This document shows, piece after piece, positions 1 to 10,495 of a stretch of DNA of 64,000 nucleotides. The translations under genes were made by a program, and so were the position numbers. The notes under the pieces were generated by a model. The model did no database searches and was not told the origin of the DNA. It worked only from the letters and a program-made list of their open reading frames with translations. The stretch lies in assembly GCF_002192535.1 (NCBI RefSeq), contig NZ_NAIA01000001.1, positions 185,333 through 249,332 of the forward strand. The letters run 5' to 3'. Origin of the DNA: Polynucleobacter hirudinilacicola. Its GTDB lineage: Bacteria; Pseudomonadota; Gammaproteobacteria; Burkholderiales; Burkholderiaceae. Each line of letters begins with the position of its first letter. Position 1 is the stretch's first letter.

Positions 1-563
1 TCTACGCTCATCTCTAGCTCAATCGTTTGTGCGCGCGGCACAATCATAAAAAAACCGGAGGTTGGGTTTGGGGTAGTCGGTAAGAATACATTGACATAAT
101 CCTCGCCTAATTTCGCCGTGACTTCTCTTGCTGGAACTCCAGTTTGAAAAGCAATGACCCAAGAATCAGCGTGTGGATAGCGAATCAATAAAGCTTTACT
201 AAAGGCCTGACCACTTCCAGAAAATAAAGTAGATGAAACTTGCTGAACGCTGGAGTAGATCGAACGCACAATTGGAATTCGATTAACAAACTTATCCCAA
301 ATCTTTAACCACCATTGACCAGCAAAACTAATGGCAAGGAATCCAGTGAGCATAATCACTGCAATCACAATCAATATTCCTACGCCTGGTAGGTCGCGGA
401 AATGCTGTACGTCTAATGCCGCATCACGTGGAAGAACCACAATGATGGCGTGCATGACTGATCCAAAAACACCATCGAGCAAACCTAAGCCCCACGCAAT
501 CACCCAAACGGTGATCGATAGTGGTGCCCAAACAAGGATGCCTGCTATAAAGTATTTTTTCAT
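1..563 (-). CDS. DUF502 family membrane protein (3' end outside window)
   Basis: Reading the minus strand from an ATG at 563, the frame stays open to the window edge, giving about 187 residues with the C-terminus missing. Two hydrophobic segments are visible, around residues 5-30 and 62-85, separated by a loop. The segment after the second helix (WLKIWDKFVNRIPIVRSIY, then SSVQQVSSTLF) and the later PNPTSGFFMIVP motif are typical of DUF502 inner-membrane proteins. Their function is unknown. The gene lies 52 bp downstream of ubiB on the same strand and may be co-transcribed with it. Family assignment is confident; no function can be given. Confidence 0.88.
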   Translation of the reverse strand, partial: MKKYFIAGILVWAPLSITVWVIAWGLGLLDGVFGSVMHAIIVVLPRDAALDVQHFRDLPGVGILIVIAVIMLTGFLAISFAGQWWLKIWDKFVNRIPIVRSIYSSVQQVSSTLFSGSGQAFSKALLIRYPHADSWVIAFQTGVPAREVTAKLGEDYVNVFLPTTPNPTSGFFMIVPRAQTIELEMSV

Positions 564-615
564 GTGTTCTGCCTAGCCCGCTATTTTAGCGGTTTAGAGG
601 CCAAGCAGCTAAAGA

Positions 616-2202
616 CTAATAAATGCCTAGGCCGATGATCAAAATTCCGGCCAAAAAGCCCCCAGCAAAGAGCAAAGCGCCCACTAGAAGACGGTGAGTA
701 CGTCTTTCCTCAGCCAAAAGTGCCTTTAGGACCTCTAACTCGCCATTTTGGTCTTTTGTCTGATTGCGACCTTGAACAAGGGCATCAGCTATCAAGCGAG
801 GCAAAGTTGGCAAAATCTTGGCCCAGGAAGGCGCCTCTTCCTTTAAGCCATCGATCAAGCCGCGCCAACCTAACTGCTTGCTGATCCATTTTTCCAAAAT
901 AGGCTTGGCAGTTTTCCAAAGATCTAGATCGGGATCTAATTCACGTGCTAGGCCCTCAACATTTAAAAGGGTTTTTTGCAGCAGCGTTAACTGTGGCTGA
1001 ATTTCCACTTTAAAGCGGCGCGATGTTTGGAATAAACGCATCAACACAATGCCTAAAGAAATTTCTTTGAGAGGACGATCAAAGTACGGCTCACAAACTG
1101 AACGTACTGCCCCTCCTAATTCTTCAACCCGAGTATTAGCGGGCACCCATCCAGATTCAATATGCAACTCTGCAACCCGACGGTAATCCCGATTAAAGAA
1201 TGCCAAGAAATTCAGTGCGAGATAATTTTTATCAGACTCGCTCAACGCGCCCACAATACCGAAGTCCAGTGAGATAAAGCGCCCGAATGTTTCTGGCTCT
1301 AAGCTAATCATGATATTTCCAGGATGCATATCTGCATGGAAAAATCCGTGCTCAAATACTTGCGTGAAAAAAATCTCTACGCCATCGGCAGCTAGTTTTT
1401 TAAAATCTACTCCAGCTGCTCGTAGCTCTGTAGTTCTGCCAATGGAGATGCCATACATCCTCTCCATCACGATGACATTGGTGTGGCACAGATCCCAATA
1501 CATTTCAGGGATCATTAACTGATTCGAATCTGTAAATTGTCGGCGCAGTTGACTGGCATTTGCTGCTTCACGCATCAGATCTAATTCATCATGCAGATAA
1601 GTATCGAACTCGGCAACGTTCTCGCGAGGCTTTAATCGACGGCCATCCTCAGAACTCTTTTCAATAATCTTTGCCAAGTCATACATCAAAGCAAGGTCAC
1701 CATCAATCACCGGCAAAATGCCAGGACGCAGTACTTTGATTGCCACAGCCTTGCGATCCCACTCAGGATGTTTGTCAGTAGCACGCAAAGTTCCAAAGTG
1801 CACTTGCGCTACAGAAGCACTCGCCACCGGCGTAGCATCAAAACTAATGAAAACTTCTTCAATCGGCTGTCCAAGGGCTTTTTCAATTAAGCGACGGGAC
1901 TCTTCATTTGAGAATGGGGGGACCTGATCTTGTAGTTTTGCTAACTCATTAGCAATATCTTCTGGCAACAAATCTCGACGTGTAGAAAGCACTTGCCCGA
2001 ATTTGACGAAGATTGGTCCAAGAGCCTCTAGCGTCAAACGAATACGCTGACCTCTTGGCAAATCGCCACCAGGTGAAGTCCAGCAGATTACTGTGAGAGC
2101 ACCCTTGCTAACTCCAGGCTTAAGAATGTCGCGCAAGAGGGGGAGCAAGCCATAACGCCAAGCAGTAAAGAAGATAAAGAAGAGGCGAGCCATTCGACGC
2201 AC
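616..2202 (-). CDS. ubiB: UbiB, ABC1-family atypical kinase/ATPase of ubiquinone biosynthesis
   Basis: This 528-residue protein is close to the usual UbiB length of about 540. It carries the family KxGQ-type motif (KFGQ, residues 67-70) that occludes the active site in this atypical kinase fold, followed by [10 protein letters not shown] kinase-like catalytic block ([11 protein letters not shown]) and a DFG motif (SLDFGIVG) follow in mid-protein. The C-terminus has one or two hydrophobic segments (about 497-527) that should anchor it to the inner membrane. UbiB is an ATPase needed for the aerobic steps of ubiquinone synthesis rather than a proven protein kinase. It starts 3 bp after ubiJ, with ubiE nearby, which supports the role. 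Confidence 0.96.
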   Translation of the reverse strand: MRRMARLFFIFFTAWRYGLLPLLRDILKPGVSKGALTVICWTSPGGDLPRGQRIRLTLEALGPIFVKFGQVLSTRRDLLPEDIANELAKLQDQVPPFSNEESRRLIEKALGQPIEEVFISFDATPVASASVAQVHFGTLRATDKHPEWDRKAVAIKVLRPGILPVIDGDLALMYDLAKIIEKSSEDGRRLKPRENVAEFDTYLHDELDLMREAANASQLRRQFTDSNQLMIPEMYWDLCHTNVIVMERMYGISIGRTTELRAAGVDFKKLAADGVEIFFTQVFEHGFFHADMHPGNIMISLEPETFGRFISLDFGIVGALSESDKNYLALNFLAFFNRDYRRVAELHIESGWVPANTRVEELGGAVRSVCEPYFDRPLKEISLGIVLMRLFQTSRRFKVEIQPQLTLLQKTLLNVEGLARELDPDLDLWKTAKPILEKWISKQLGWRGLIDGLKEEAPSWAKILPTLPRLIADALVQGRNQTKDQNGELEVLKALLAEERRTHRLLVGALLFAGGFLAGILIIGLGIY

Positions 2203-2205
2203 GAT

Positions 2206-2826
2206 TTATCTAGCCTTTTGCTCTAAGAATTGAATGCGCTTATCTAGGCGGTCTACTGATTCACGCAAATCATTCAATTCAGATTTATGCGCCATAAAGT
2301 CTCGTTTATTCAAAAGTACTTTTCTTTCTTCACTGACATACTCAACCACATTTTCCAGAAAATCAGAAGCAGCAGAACGAGATGCGGAGACAAACTTCTT
2401 ACCTTGTCGTACAGCAAAGTTTGCTGGCGCATCACCAACCAGGCGAGCTAAATCTTCTTCGTATTCCCAGCGCAACTGGCCTGCTAAGCGACCTATTAAC
2501 TGAGCTAAATCTGCATCACCAGTAATTTTTACAGCTTTGAAAGCTTGCTCACGCAAACCACCCGAACTTCCTAGCAAATCTCCTAAGGCCTTACTTGAAA
2601 CCTCGAGAGTGAGAGAGGGATTATGGACTTCCTTGAGGGCATTCAAGAAACCAGTGGGTGCAATCTCCAAGCAAAGATCGCCCAGCGGCAATCCAAGCAA
2701 TATTGTTTTGCCAGCATGCTTCGCTAATTCAGCAGACGCCCATGGCTCACTACCTAATACATGATTAATCCCTCGGCAAGCAGCGCCAGCGGCAATCGTA
2801 TGGGTAGAAGATAAATGCGTGTTCAT
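2206..2826 (-). CDS. ubiJ: UbiJ-like SCP2-domain ubiquinone biosynthesis accessory factor
   Basis: The frame is open from an ATG at 2862, but that start would place a terminator hairpin inside the gene, so I prefer the ATG at 2826 (MNTHLSSTHT), giving 206 residues. E. coli UbiJ has about 201. The protein has the SCP2-like lipid-binding N-terminal region (ILLGLPLGDLCLEI, then LRWEYEEDLARLVGD) and a C-terminal coiled coil (ESVDRLDKRIQFLEQKA). UbiJ binds hydrophobic ubiquinone intermediates in the soluble Ubi complex. Its place directly before ubiB supports the assignment. Sequence identity within the family is low, so the name rests on both architecture and context. Confidence 0.85.
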   Translation of the reverse strand: MNTHLSSTHTIAAGAACRGINHVLGSEPWASAELAKHAGKTILLGLPLGDLCLEIAPTGFLNALKEVHNPSLTLEVSSKALGDLLGSSGGLREQAFKAVKITGDADLAQLIGRLAGQLRWEYEEDLARLVGDAPANFAVRQGKKFVSASRSAASDFLENVVEYVSEERKVLLNKRDFMAHKSELNDLRESVDRLDKRIQFLEQKAR

Positions 2827-2832
2827 GAGTGT

Positions 2833-2858
2833 AAAAAACCCGCACAAGTGCGGGTTTT
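2833..2858 (-). terminator. Rho-independent terminator after the Tim44-like gene
   Basis: An 11-bp perfect inverted repeat (AAAACCCGCAC, 2835-2845, with GTGCGGGTTTT, 2848-2858) is followed on the minus strand by a run of six T (complement of 2833-2838). It sits just after the Tim44-like gene and just before the preferred ubiJ start, which is the main reason for rejecting the upstream ubiJ ATG. Confidence 0.85.
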
Positions 2859-2879
2859 CCAATGGAAAGTACCTAAAGC

Positions 2880-3788
2880 TTAAACTAACTGCGAGATACC
2901 CGCCAGTACCCAGCCTCCAGGACCCTCAACGGGCTTGCTTAAGTTCCAGATTTCAGAGAAGTCACTTGCCGGGGCGCCTGGCTGCTCACGAATCATGCCG
3001 CTGAACTGAACGCTACAGTAATAATGCGCGTCGGCAGTCTCAATACCGATTAGCTGAGCGTTAATGGTAACAACATCCGTTTGATTCGCACTATCAGTCC
3101 GCCCTGCTAGGTCCTGCTGAATGGTGGCAAACATTTCAGGGGTCGTAAATTCACGCAAAGAGGCAAGATCACCGTCATCCCAAGCCTTTTGCAAAGTAGC
3201 AAAGTATTGCTTTGCATTCTCAAGGAAAGAACGCTCATCAAAACCTGGTGGCAGCGTCGATTGAAATGATTCTGGCTCAGCGCTCACGCCACCAAATGCA
3301 TTCGCTGCTGGAGTGAATGCAGGTTCCTGTCTCGGAGCTTGCTGAGTACTGGTTCGCTGCATGCCCGTTGGCACATTAGCGTTATTCCCAGCGCCAGACA
3401 TTGCTGGCAACATTTTGCGAATCACAAACATAATCGCAAAGCCTGCTAACACGGCAATGAGAAGTCCAGTAATCATGGAAGATGCAGCTTCACCAAGACC
3501 AAAATGTGACAAAAGATAGCCGATACCCAAGCCTGCTGCTAAACCACCTAAAAGACCGCCCATGCCACCGAAGCGACTAGGCGCTGGAGCTTGTGGAGCG
3601 GGCGCAGGAGCGGCTGGCTGAGCTTGCTGTGCAGGTTTTTGTGCAGGAGAAGCTTGTTTTTGCATTGGTGCGCTTGGTGCTTTTCCAACACTCTTGCCAT
3701 TACCTAAACGAGCAGCATCAACATGACCAACCGATGCAAATACCAAAGTAAGGCTTACCAGAACTGCTTTAAAAAAATGCTTATTCAT
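2880..3788 (-). CDS. Tim44-like domain membrane protein
   Basis: This 302-residue protein has a cleavable N-terminal signal (hydrophobic residues 8-25 ending in an Ala-rich site). A low-complexity Pro/Ala/Gln linker follows at about 37-70, then a Gly-rich hydrophobic hairpin at about 74-128 (GGLLGGLAAGLGIGYLL and ITGLLIAVLAGFAIMFV). The C-terminal Tim44-like domain covers about 185-302 (FLENAKQYFATLQKAWDDGD onward). This fold is shared with the mitochondrial import factor Tim44 and bacterial TimA-type proteins, whose roles are poorly known. The gene lies between ubiE and ubiJ, a common arrangement in Burkholderiales. Its own terminator suggests a transcription unit separate from ubiJ-ubiB. 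Family confident, function unknown. Confidence 0.9.
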   Translation of the reverse strand: MNKHFFKAVLVSLTLVFASVGHVDAARLGNGKSVGKAPSAPMQKQASPAQKPAQQAQPAAPAPAPQAPAPSRFGGMGGLLGGLAAGLGIGYLLSHFGLGEAASSMITGLLIAVLAGFAIMFVIRKMLPAMSGAGNNANVPTGMQRTSTQQAPRQEPAFTPAANAFGGVSAEPESFQSTLPPGFDERSFLENAKQYFATLQKAWDDGDLASLREFTTPEMFATIQQDLAGRTDSANQTDVVTINAQLIGIETADAHYYCSVQFSGMIREQPGAPASDFSEIWNLSKPVEGPGGWVLAGISQLV

Positions 3789-3824
3789 TTATTTTGATCC
3801 CTTCTTAGAACTGCTTAACTGCGT

Positions 3825-3848
3825 TAGTTTTTAAGAACTTAAAAACTA
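3825..3848. repeat. AT-rich 11-bp perfect inverted repeat
   Basis: TAGTTTTTAAG (3825-3835) and CTTAAAAACTA (3838-3848) form a perfect palindrome with a two-base centre. It lies between the ubiE stop and the start of the Tim44-like gene. On the minus strand there is no T-run after it, so it does not look like a standard terminator. It may be an operator or simply a weak hairpin. Confidence 0.5.
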
Positions 3849-3856
3849 TACAACTA

Positions 3857-4600
3857 TCAGTATTTAATACCAATATGTAAGGCAACGATACCCCCAGTCA
3901 TCCTATGGGTTTCTACTTCATCAAAACCCACGCCTAACATCATTTCTTTGAGGGTTTCTGCGTCTGGGTGCATCCGGATGGATTCCGCTAAATAGCGATA
4001 GCTTTCCGAATCTTGAGCAATCTTCTCACCCAGCCAAGGCAAAACCTTGAAGGAATAAGTGTCATATACAGGCTGCAAAAAGGCATCAGGCTTTGAAAAC
4101 TCAAGCACCAATACCCGACCACCGGGCTTGATCACGCGACACATTTCGCCAAGAGCAACTTCCTTATGAGTCATATTGCGTAAACCAAATGCCACGGTGA
4201 CAACATCAAAATGATTATTTGGAAATGGAATCTTTTCGGCATCGAACTGAACGCAAGGTAAAGCCATACCGCGATCCAACAAACGATCACGTCCAACACC
4301 CAACATAGATGCATTAATATCACTCAACCAAACTTGGGCATCGGGATTACTACCCCAATTAGCTGCTGTTGCAAATGCGGCTGCGAGGTCGCCAGTACCA
4401 CCGGCGATATCGAGAATCTTTTGTCCAGGGCGAACATTTGCTCGGGCGATGGTAATTTTTTTCCATACACGATGTAAGCCAAAAGACATGAAGTCATTCA
4501 TCACATCATATTTACTAGCTACCGAATGAAATACCTCAGCAACCTTGCCGGCTTTTTCAGCCTCATCAACGCTTTGATAACCAAAGTGAGTTTTACTCAT
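3857..4600 (-). CDS. ubiE: UbiE, C-methyltransferase of ubiquinone/menaquinone biosynthesis
   Basis: The 247-residue product starts at the ATG at 4600 ([11 protein letters not shown]), which overlaps the DUF971 stop as TAATG; an ATG five codons upstream is less likely. It carries the SAM-binding motif [16 protein letters not shown], the UbiE signature [20 protein letters not shown], and the conserved [10 protein letters not shown] block. UbiE methylates the ring carbon of 2-octaprenyl-6-methoxy-1,4-benzoquinol (and demethylmenaquinol where present). Translational coupling to DUF971 and nearby ubiJ and ubiB place it in a quinone-biosynthesis region. Confidence 0.97.
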   Translation of the reverse strand: MSKTHFGYQSVDEAEKAGKVAEVFHSVASKYDVMNDFMSFGLHRVWKKITIARANVRPGQKILDIAGGTGDLAAAFATAANWGSNPDAQVWLSDINASMLGVGRDRLLDRGMALPCVQFDAEKIPFPNNHFDVVTVAFGLRNMTHKEVALGEMCRVIKPGGRVLVLEFSKPDAFLQPVYDTYSFKVLPWLGEKIAQDSESYRYLAESIRMHPDAETLKEMMLGVGFDEVETHRMTGGIVALHIGIKY

Positions 4601-4986
4601 TAGTGACTTCCACAAGAGTGGCCAGCTTGACCCATGGGTGCATCACGATCAAGACCGGCAGCAGCCAACTTATTTAAATGCTCTTTCCATAACTCGTCTT
4701 GGTTCTCACATAAATATTGCAAGTAGTCCCAAGAGTAAAGACCTGAGTCATGGCCATCAGAAAAACTGGGCTTTAGTGCGTAATGTCCAACAGGCTCAAG
4801 ACTGGCGATTAAAACGTCACGTTTTCCAGTTTGCAAAGTCTCTTGCCCGGGACCATGACCTTGCACCTCTGCCGAAGGAGAGAGCACTCTCAATAATTCA
4901 AAAGGTAAACGGTAGGTAGAGCCATTCTCATAAGAAAGCTCCAGAACTTTAGACTGCTGATGAACAACAATATTACTTGGAATCAT
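4600..4986 (-). CDS. DUF971 family protein
   Basis: This 128-residue protein matches DUF971, a small domain also found at the N-terminus of gamma-butyrobetaine hydroxylases and in some Fe-S-related proteins. Typical features are the opening [38 protein letters not shown], and the [20 protein letters not shown] block ending in [10 protein letters not shown] short C-terminal tail contains GHSCGSH, a possible metal ligand set. Both ends are coupled to neighbours by TAATG overlaps, at 4986 with the large oxidoreductase and at 4600 with ubiE. Function is not established. Confidence 0.9.
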   Translation of the reverse strand: MIPSNIVVHQQSKVLELSYENGSTYRLPFELLRVLSPSAEVQGHGPGQETLQTGKRDVLIASLEPVGHYALKPSFSDGHDSGLYSWDYLQYLCENQDELWKEHLNKLAAAGLDRDAPMGQAGHSCGSH

Positions 4987-7900
4987 TAAACGAGGACCCT
5001 TTCAATACCACCTTGATTTGCTTTGGTAACGTAGTCTTGCATCCAGTTATCACCCAATAATTTTTGAGCCATTTCAACCACAATGTAATCTGCAGTGGTA
5101 TCACTATCGGCATCAAAGCGACTTAAGCCTTGCAAGCAAGATGGGCAACTGGTGAGCACTTTGACAGCGCTAGTAAAGTCATCTTTGCGTAGCTCATTGG
5201 CAGCTTTTTCCATTTCAATTTGCTTGCGGAAGCGTACTTGTGTAGAAATATCTGGACGAGTAACCGCCAAGGTTCCAGACTCGCCGCAACAACGATCATT
5301 CTTCGCAATCGCTTTACCATCTTCCAACTGAATTAGTTCGTTCACCGTCTTCAAAGGATCTTGTAGTTTCATTGGAGAGTGGCAAGGATCGTGATACATA
5401 TACTTCACACCCGTTACTCCAGATAGCTTGACCCCTTTTTCTGCCAAGAATTCATGAATATCAATAATGCGGCAACCCGGGAAAATCTGTTCAAACTGGT
5501 AACCAGCTAATTGGTCATAACAAGTGCCGCAAGAAACAACGACCGTCTTAATATCTAAATAGTTCAGAGTATTGGCAACGCGGTGAAACAACACGCGGTT
5601 ATCAGTAATCATCTTCTCGGCTTTATCAAAATCGCCATTACCGCGCTGTGGATAGCCGCAGCATAAGTAACCTGGTGGCAATACTGTTTGTACACCCACA
5701 TTCCAAAGCATTGCTTGGGTAGCTAAGCCGACTTGAGAGAATAAACGCTCAGAACCACAGCCAGGGAAGTAAAACACTGCTTCAGTATCTGCAGAAGTAG
5801 TTTTCGGATCTCGAATAATGGGCACATAGTTTGCATCTTCAACATCCAACAATGCGCGCGCAGTCTTCTTGGGCAAATTACCTGGCATCTTCTTATTGAC
5901 AAAGAAAATGACCTGCTCCTTAACGCTTGGCTTACCTACTGTTGCTGGAGGGTGGGCTGTTTGCTGTTTTGCAAACTTACGCAGAACATCATTTCCAAGG
6001 CGCTGCAGCTTATAACCCCAGCCAATCATGGTCTTACGAGCCATGCGAATAGATTCTGGGCTTGTCGCATTTAAGAAGAACATCGATGCTGCAGTTCCTG
6101 GATTAAAACGTTGCTGACCCATCTTACGCAAGAGGTTGCGCATATTCATAGTCACATCACCAAAATCAATCTTGACTGGACAAGGTGTTAAGCACTTATG
6201 ACAAACAGTGCAATGCGCTGCTACATCATCAAACATTTCCCAGTGACGAATCGAGACGCCACGACGGGTTTGCTCTTCATACAAGAAAGCTTCAATCAAC
6301 AATGAAGTAGCTAAAATTTTGTCACGTGGGCTATATAAAAGATTTGCACGTGGTACATGTGTTGCGCATACTGGTTTGCACTTACCGCAACGCAAACAAT
6401 CTTTTACGCTATCGGCAATCGCCCCGATATCACTTTGCTGCATGATGATGGACTCATGCCCCATCAAACCAAAGCTAGGCGTATAGGCCATACTCAGGTC
6501 AGCATGTGGCATCAGCTTGCCTTTGTTAAAGCGGCCTTCAGGATCAACGCGGTTCTTATAGCTTCGGAAATCTTTTAACTCAGCTTCAGTCAGATACTCA
6601 AGCTTAGTAATACCAATACCATGCTCACCAGAGATCACGCCATCTAATGAGCGGGCTAATTTCATGATGCGATCTACTGCACGATGTGCATCCTGCAACA
6701 TCTCATAGTCATCAGAGTTCACTGGAATATTGGTATGTACATTACCGTCACCAGCATGCATGTGCAAAGCAACAAAGACACGCTTGCGTAGAATATTTTT
6801 ATGAATTGCCTCAAGCTCAGTAAGAATAGGCTCGAATGCTAGACCGCCAAAAATAATGCGTAGCTCAGAGCGCACTTCCTCTTTCCATGAAGCACGCAAA
6901 CTGTAGTTTTGTAGTTGCGGGAAACAAGTATCCATTTGCGTGAGCCAATCAGCCCAACGGGTGCGTACTCTGGAAATCAGCTCTAAGGCTTGTTGAACAC
7001 GATCTCCCAAGATTTCTGCAGTTGGGATTTCATACTCAGCATCACTCTTACCCAGAGGCAAAGCGCTCTTTTTCAAGAAGGCTTCAAGGCCATCCAATAC
7101 TTGTAATTTATTTTTGAGGGACAGCTCAATATTGATTCGATCGATGCCATCGGTGTACTCGCCCATACGCGGCAAGGGAATCACGACATCCTCATTGATC
7201 TTAAATGCATTGGTGTGACGAGCAATAGCAGCCGTCCGTGCGCGATCTAACCAGAATTTCTTGCGTGCTTCTGCGCTGACCGCAACAAAGCCTTCTCCAA
7301 CACGCAGATTTGCCATGCGCACTACTTCGCTAGTTGCAGCCGCAACTGCCTCTTCGTTGTCACCAGCAATATCACCAAGCAACACCATTTTTGGCAGACT
7401 ATTGCGCTTGGATTTTGTAGAGTAGCCAACTGCGCGCAGATAACGATCGTCTAAATGCTCAAGGCCAGCCAAAATCGGGCCACCTTGCTTGCTTAAACCA
7501 TCAAGATAAGCTTTGATCTCGACAATACTTGGAATTGCCTCGCGCGCCTGCCCAAAGAACTCAAGACAAACAGTACGCATGTACTTTGGCATGCGATGCA
7601 AGATCCAAGTTGCGCTGGTAATTAATCCATCGCACCCTTCTTTTTGTACACCAGGCAATCCAGATAAAAACTTATCGGTAACGTCTTTACCTAAACCTTC
7701 TTTACGAAAACGCTTACCTTCAATTTCTAATAATTCTGTTTTCAGAATACGTTGGCCAGGCTCACTATTCCCATCAGACCAAGTTAATTGAAAACGTACT
7801 AATGCAACATCATGAATCTTGCCAAGATTGTGTTCAAGACGCTCAACATCCAACCAATTGCCTTGTGGATCCACCATACGCCAGCTAGCAAGGTTATCAA

Positions 7901-8825
7901 GAGCAGTGCCCCAGAGTACTGCTTTTTTACCACCAGCATTCATGGCGATATTGCCGCCGATACAACTTGCGTCCGCAGATGTAGGATCAACCGCAAACAC
8001 CAGCCCAGCATGCTCTGCAGCATCAGCTACACGACGGGTTACAACGCCCGCTCCCGTAAATATAGTAGCCACTTCATGGTCAAGGCCAGGCAGATGCTTC
8101 GTCTTCACGCCTCTGATATCTTGCAACTTCTCAGTATTAATCACTGCAGACATGGCATATAGCGGAATCGCGCCACCGGTATAACCAGTGCCGCCGCCAC
8201 GAGGAATGATGGTGAGGCCTAGCTCCACGCAGGCTTTTACCAAGCCAGGAATTTCTGATTCGTAATCAGGCTTCAGCACTACTAGTGGAAACTCAACGCG
8301 CCAGTCAGTTGCATCTGTTACGTGCGCAGCACGTGAGACACCATCAAAACAAATGTTGTCAGCAGCAGTGTGACGGCCTAATTCTTTGCGAGCGCGTTTA
8401 CGAATTTGCTCAACTTCTTTAAAGCCGTTTTGAAAACTTTCAATAGCGCGATAAGCGGCATTTAATAAAATTTCTACTTGCTCGACCGAATCGCCGCTAT
8501 TCCGTTTTTTGACCTCACCCAAGCGATGCCATAAAGCATCAATTAATTGTTTGCGACGAGTCTGACTATCGAGCAAGTCATCCTGCAAAAAGGGATTGCG
8601 CTGAACCACCCAAATGTCGCCCAATATTTCGAACAACATACGCGCAGAGCGGCCGGTCCGACGGACGCCCCTCAAGTCATTCAGAACGCGCCAAGACTCC
8701 TCGCCCAGCAAGCGAATAACAATCTCACGATCGGAAAAGGAGGTGTAGTTGTAGGGAATTTCACGCAGACGGGGGGAACCCGCCTCAGCATCCAACAACT
8801 GGTTCAAAGCTAATGGGGCATTCAT
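4986..8825 (-). CDS. Giant FAD-linked oxidase / Fe-S oxidoreductase fusion (DUF3683-containing)
   Basis: The 1279-residue protein joins modules usually encoded separately. They are a DUF3683-like N-terminus, a PCMH-type FAD-binding domain around residue 210 ([15 protein letters not shown]), an FAD-oxidase C-terminal domain ([25 protein letters not shown]), and a two-cluster ferredoxin domain near 808 and 872 ([11 protein letters not shown] and [14 protein letters not shown]). Two CCG cysteine-rich domains follow ([14 protein letters not shown] near 1055, [11 protein letters not shown] near 1180). This matches D-lactate or glycolate dehydrogenase (GlcD/Dld) fused to a GlcF/GlpC-like subunit. 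It probably oxidises a 2-hydroxy acid and passes electrons to quinones; the substrate cannot be read from sequence. It is co-transcribed with DUF971 and ubiE. Confidence 0.9.
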   Translation of the reverse strand: MNAPLALNQLLDAEAGSPRLREIPYNYTSFSDREIVIRLLGEESWRVLNDLRGVRRTGRSARMLFEILGDIWVVQRNPFLQDDLLDSQTRRKQLIDALWHRLGEVKKRNSGDSVEQVEILLNAAYRAIESFQNGFKEVEQIRKRARKELGRHTAADNICFDGVSRAAHVTDATDWRVEFPLVVLKPDYESEIPGLVKACVELGLTIIPRGGGTGYTGGAIPLYAMSAVINTEKLQDIRGVKTKHLPGLDHEVATIFTGAGVVTRRVADAAEHAGLVFAVDPTSADASCIGGNIAMNAGGKKAVLWGTALDNLASWRMVDPQGNWLDVERLEHNLGKIHDVALVRFQLTWSDGNSEPGQRILKTELLEIEGKRFRKEGLGKDVTDKFLSGLPGVQKEGCDGLITSATWILHRMPKYMRTVCLEFFGQAREAIPSIVEIKAYLDGLSKQGGPILAGLEHLDDRYLRAVGYSTKSKRNSLPKMVLLGDIAGDNEEAVAAATSEVVRMANLRVGEGFVAVSAEARKKFWLDRARTAAIARHTNAFKINEDVVIPLPRMGEYTDGIDRINIELSLKNKLQVLDGLEAFLKKSALPLGKSDAEYEIPTAEILGDRVQQALELISRVRTRWADWLTQMDTCFPQLQNYSLRASWKEEVRSELRIIFGGLAFEPILTELEAIHKNILRKRVFVALHMHAGDGNVHTNIPVNSDDYEMLQDAHRAVDRIMKLARSLDGVISGEHGIGITKLEYLTEAELKDFRSYKNRVDPEGRFNKGKLMPHADLSMAYTPSFGLMGHESIIMQQSDIGAIADSVKDCLRCGKCKPVCATHVPRANLLYSPRDKILATSLLIEAFLYEEQTRRGVSIRHWEMFDDVAAHCTVCHKCLTPCPVKIDFGDVTMNMRNLLRKMGQQRFNPGTAASMFFLNATSPESIRMARKTMIGWGYKLQRLGNDVLRKFAKQQTAHPPATVGKPSVKEQVIFFVNKKMPGNLPKKTARALLDVEDANYVPIIRDPKTTSADTEAVFYFPGCGSERLFSQVGLATQAMLWNVGVQTVLPPGYLCCGYPQRGNGDFDKAEKMITDNRVLFHRVANTLNYLDIKTVVVSCGTCYDQLAGYQFEQIFPGCRIIDIHEFLAEKGVKLSGVTGVKYMYHDPCHSPMKLQDPLKTVNELIQLEDGKAIAKNDRCCGESGTLAVTRPDISTQVRFRKQIEMEKAANELRKDDFTSAVKVLTSCPSCLQGLSRFDADSDTTADYIVVEMAQKLLGDNWMQDYVTKANQGGIERVLV

Positions 8826-8959
8826 AGCAACATATTTGATAAATAAGCATTTTAATTGAGCGAACCTGATAGTGGCAGGAAAAGGTGAAAGCTGCTCCCC
8901 AAAGTTATAAACCCTTGCAAATTTAAGGGCTTAGGGGCCATCCGTGGTACGCTCATTGG

Positions 8960-10480
8960 ATGGCAACGAACTATTTAAAGAAAATTTTATCGGCTCGCGT
9001 CTATGACGTAGCCAGAGAAACCGAGCTCCAGCTCGCCCCCGAACTCACCAAACGTTTGGGCAACCAAGTTCTTCTGAAAAGAGAAGATAACCAGCCGGTT
9101 TTCTCCTTCAAACTGCGTGGTGCCTATAACAAAATGGCCCATTTACCCGCAGAAGCCTTAAAGCGCGGGGTTATTGCAGCCTCCGCAGGCAATCACGCCC
9201 AAGGCGTTGCCCTCTCTGCAGCCAAAATGAAATGCAAAGCCGTCATCGTGATGCCGGTGACTACCCCGAGCGTCAAAATTGATGCGGTAAAAGCTAGAGG
9301 TGGTTCTTGGGTTGAAATCATCCTGTACGGTGAGTCTTACAGTGATGCATTCAAACATTCAGAGCTCTTGGGTAAAAAACGGGGTCTGACTTTTGTTCAC
9401 CCATTTGACGATCCAGATGTGATTGCCGGACAGGGAACAATCGCCCAAGAAATTTTTGCACAACATCAAGAACCAATTGATGCCGTATTTGTTGCTATTG
9501 GTGGTGGTGGTTTGATTGCTGGTATTGGTGAGTATGTCAAAGCAGTAAGTCCAAAGACTAAAGTGATTGGCGTTCAAGCTTCTGACTCCGATGCCATGAA
9601 TCAATCTCTTAAAGCAGGTAAACGCATCGAGATGAAAGATGTTGGTCTTTTTTCAGATGGCACTGCAGTGAAATTGGTTGGTAAAGAAACATTTCGCATT
9701 TGCAAAAAAGTGGTTGATGAAATAGTCACTGTCGATACCGATGAAATTTGTGCAGCAATTAATGATGTCTTTACTGATACCCGTAGCATCCTTGAGCCTG
9801 CTGGGGCTTTAGCTATCGCAGGCATGAAGAAGTATGTTGAAAAGAAACGCGTCAAGAAAAAAACTTTAGTAGCAGTAGCTTGCGGTGCCAATATGAACTT
9901 TAGCCGTCTGCGCTTTGTGGCAGAACGTGCAGACGTTGGTGAGTTCCGTGAAGCGGTATTTGCAGTAAGCATCCCTGAGGAGCGCGGCTCCTTCAAACGA
10001 TTCTGTGAGCTACTCGGCAAGCGCAACGTCACTGAATTTAACTACCGTATTGGTGATCAGAGTGAAGCGCACATCTTCGTTGGCATCAGTACGCATAAAG
10101 CAGGTGATAGCGAAGCAATTGCGAAACATTTCCGTAAAGCAAAGTTTGCAACCATTGATCTCACTCATGATGAATTAGCAAAGTCGCACTTACGTCATAT
10201 GGTTGGCGGTCACTCCCCACTTGCTAAAGATGAATTACTCTACCGCTTTGAGTTTCCAGAGCGTCCAGGTGCTTTGATGAAATTCCTCACCAGCATGGCG
10301 CCTAACTGGAACATCAGCTTATTCCACTACCGTAACCATGGCGCAGACTATGGTCGCATCCTAGTTGGTATTCAGGTTCCGAAGAATGAGCAGAAAAAAT
10401 TCCAGACCTTTTTAGCGAAATTGGGTTACCCCCACTGGGATGAAAGCAACAATCCCGCTTATCGTCTCTTTCTTAAATAA
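8960..10480 (+). CDS. ilvA: Threonine ammonia-lyase, biosynthetic type
   Basis: The 506-residue enzyme deaminates threonine to 2-oxobutanoate, the first step of isoleucine synthesis. The PLP-binding lysine is K51 in PVFSFKLRGAYNKM. The PLP phosphate loop is AIGGGGLIAGIGEYVK, and an SAGNHAQGVALSA motif follows the lysine region. The C-terminal 170 residues contain two ACT-like regulatory domains (EERGSFKRFCELLG and FEFPERPGALMKFLT), as in the long, isoleucine-inhibited enzymes. The upstream 134 bp is a divergent intergenic region that must hold its promoter. It is followed 15 bp later by a 5'-nucleotidase gene. Confidence 0.97.
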   Translation: MATNYLKKILSARVYDVARETELQLAPELTKRLGNQVLLKREDNQPVFSFKLRGAYNKMAHLPAEALKRGVIAASAGNHAQGVALSAAKMKCKAVIVMPVTTPSVKIDAVKARGGSWVEIILYGESYSDAFKHSELLGKKRGLTFVHPFDDPDVIAGQGTIAQEIFAQHQEPIDAVFVAIGGGGLIAGIGEYVKAVSPKTKVIGVQASDSDAMNQSLKAGKRIEMKDVGLFSDGTAVKLVGKETFRICKKVVDEIVTVDTDEICAAINDVFTDTRSILEPAGALAIAGMKKYVEKKRVKKKTLVAVACGANMNFSRLRFVAERADVGEFREAVFAVSIPEERGSFKRFCELLGKRNVTEFNYRIGDQSEAHIFVGISTHKAGDSEAIAKHFRKAKFATIDLTHDELAKSHLRHMVGGHSPLAKDELLYRFEFPERPGALMKFLTSMAPNWNISLFHYRNHGADYGRILVGIQVPKNEQKKFQTFLAKLGYPHWDESNNPAYRLFLK

Positions 10481-10495
10481 AATGTAACACATCAG

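Noticed and set aside
331..576. Plus-strand open frame of 81 codons
   Set aside because: It lies opposite the DUF502 gene, whose minus-strand reading has clear membrane helices and family motifs.
2827..2862. Upstream ATG as start of ubiJ
   Set aside because: It would put the terminator hairpin of the preceding gene inside the coding region; the ATG at 2826 gives the normal UbiJ length.
7812..8184. Two plus-strand frames of about 120 codons in the large oxidoreductase
   Set aside because: Both are antisense to the FAD-binding domain with no family features.
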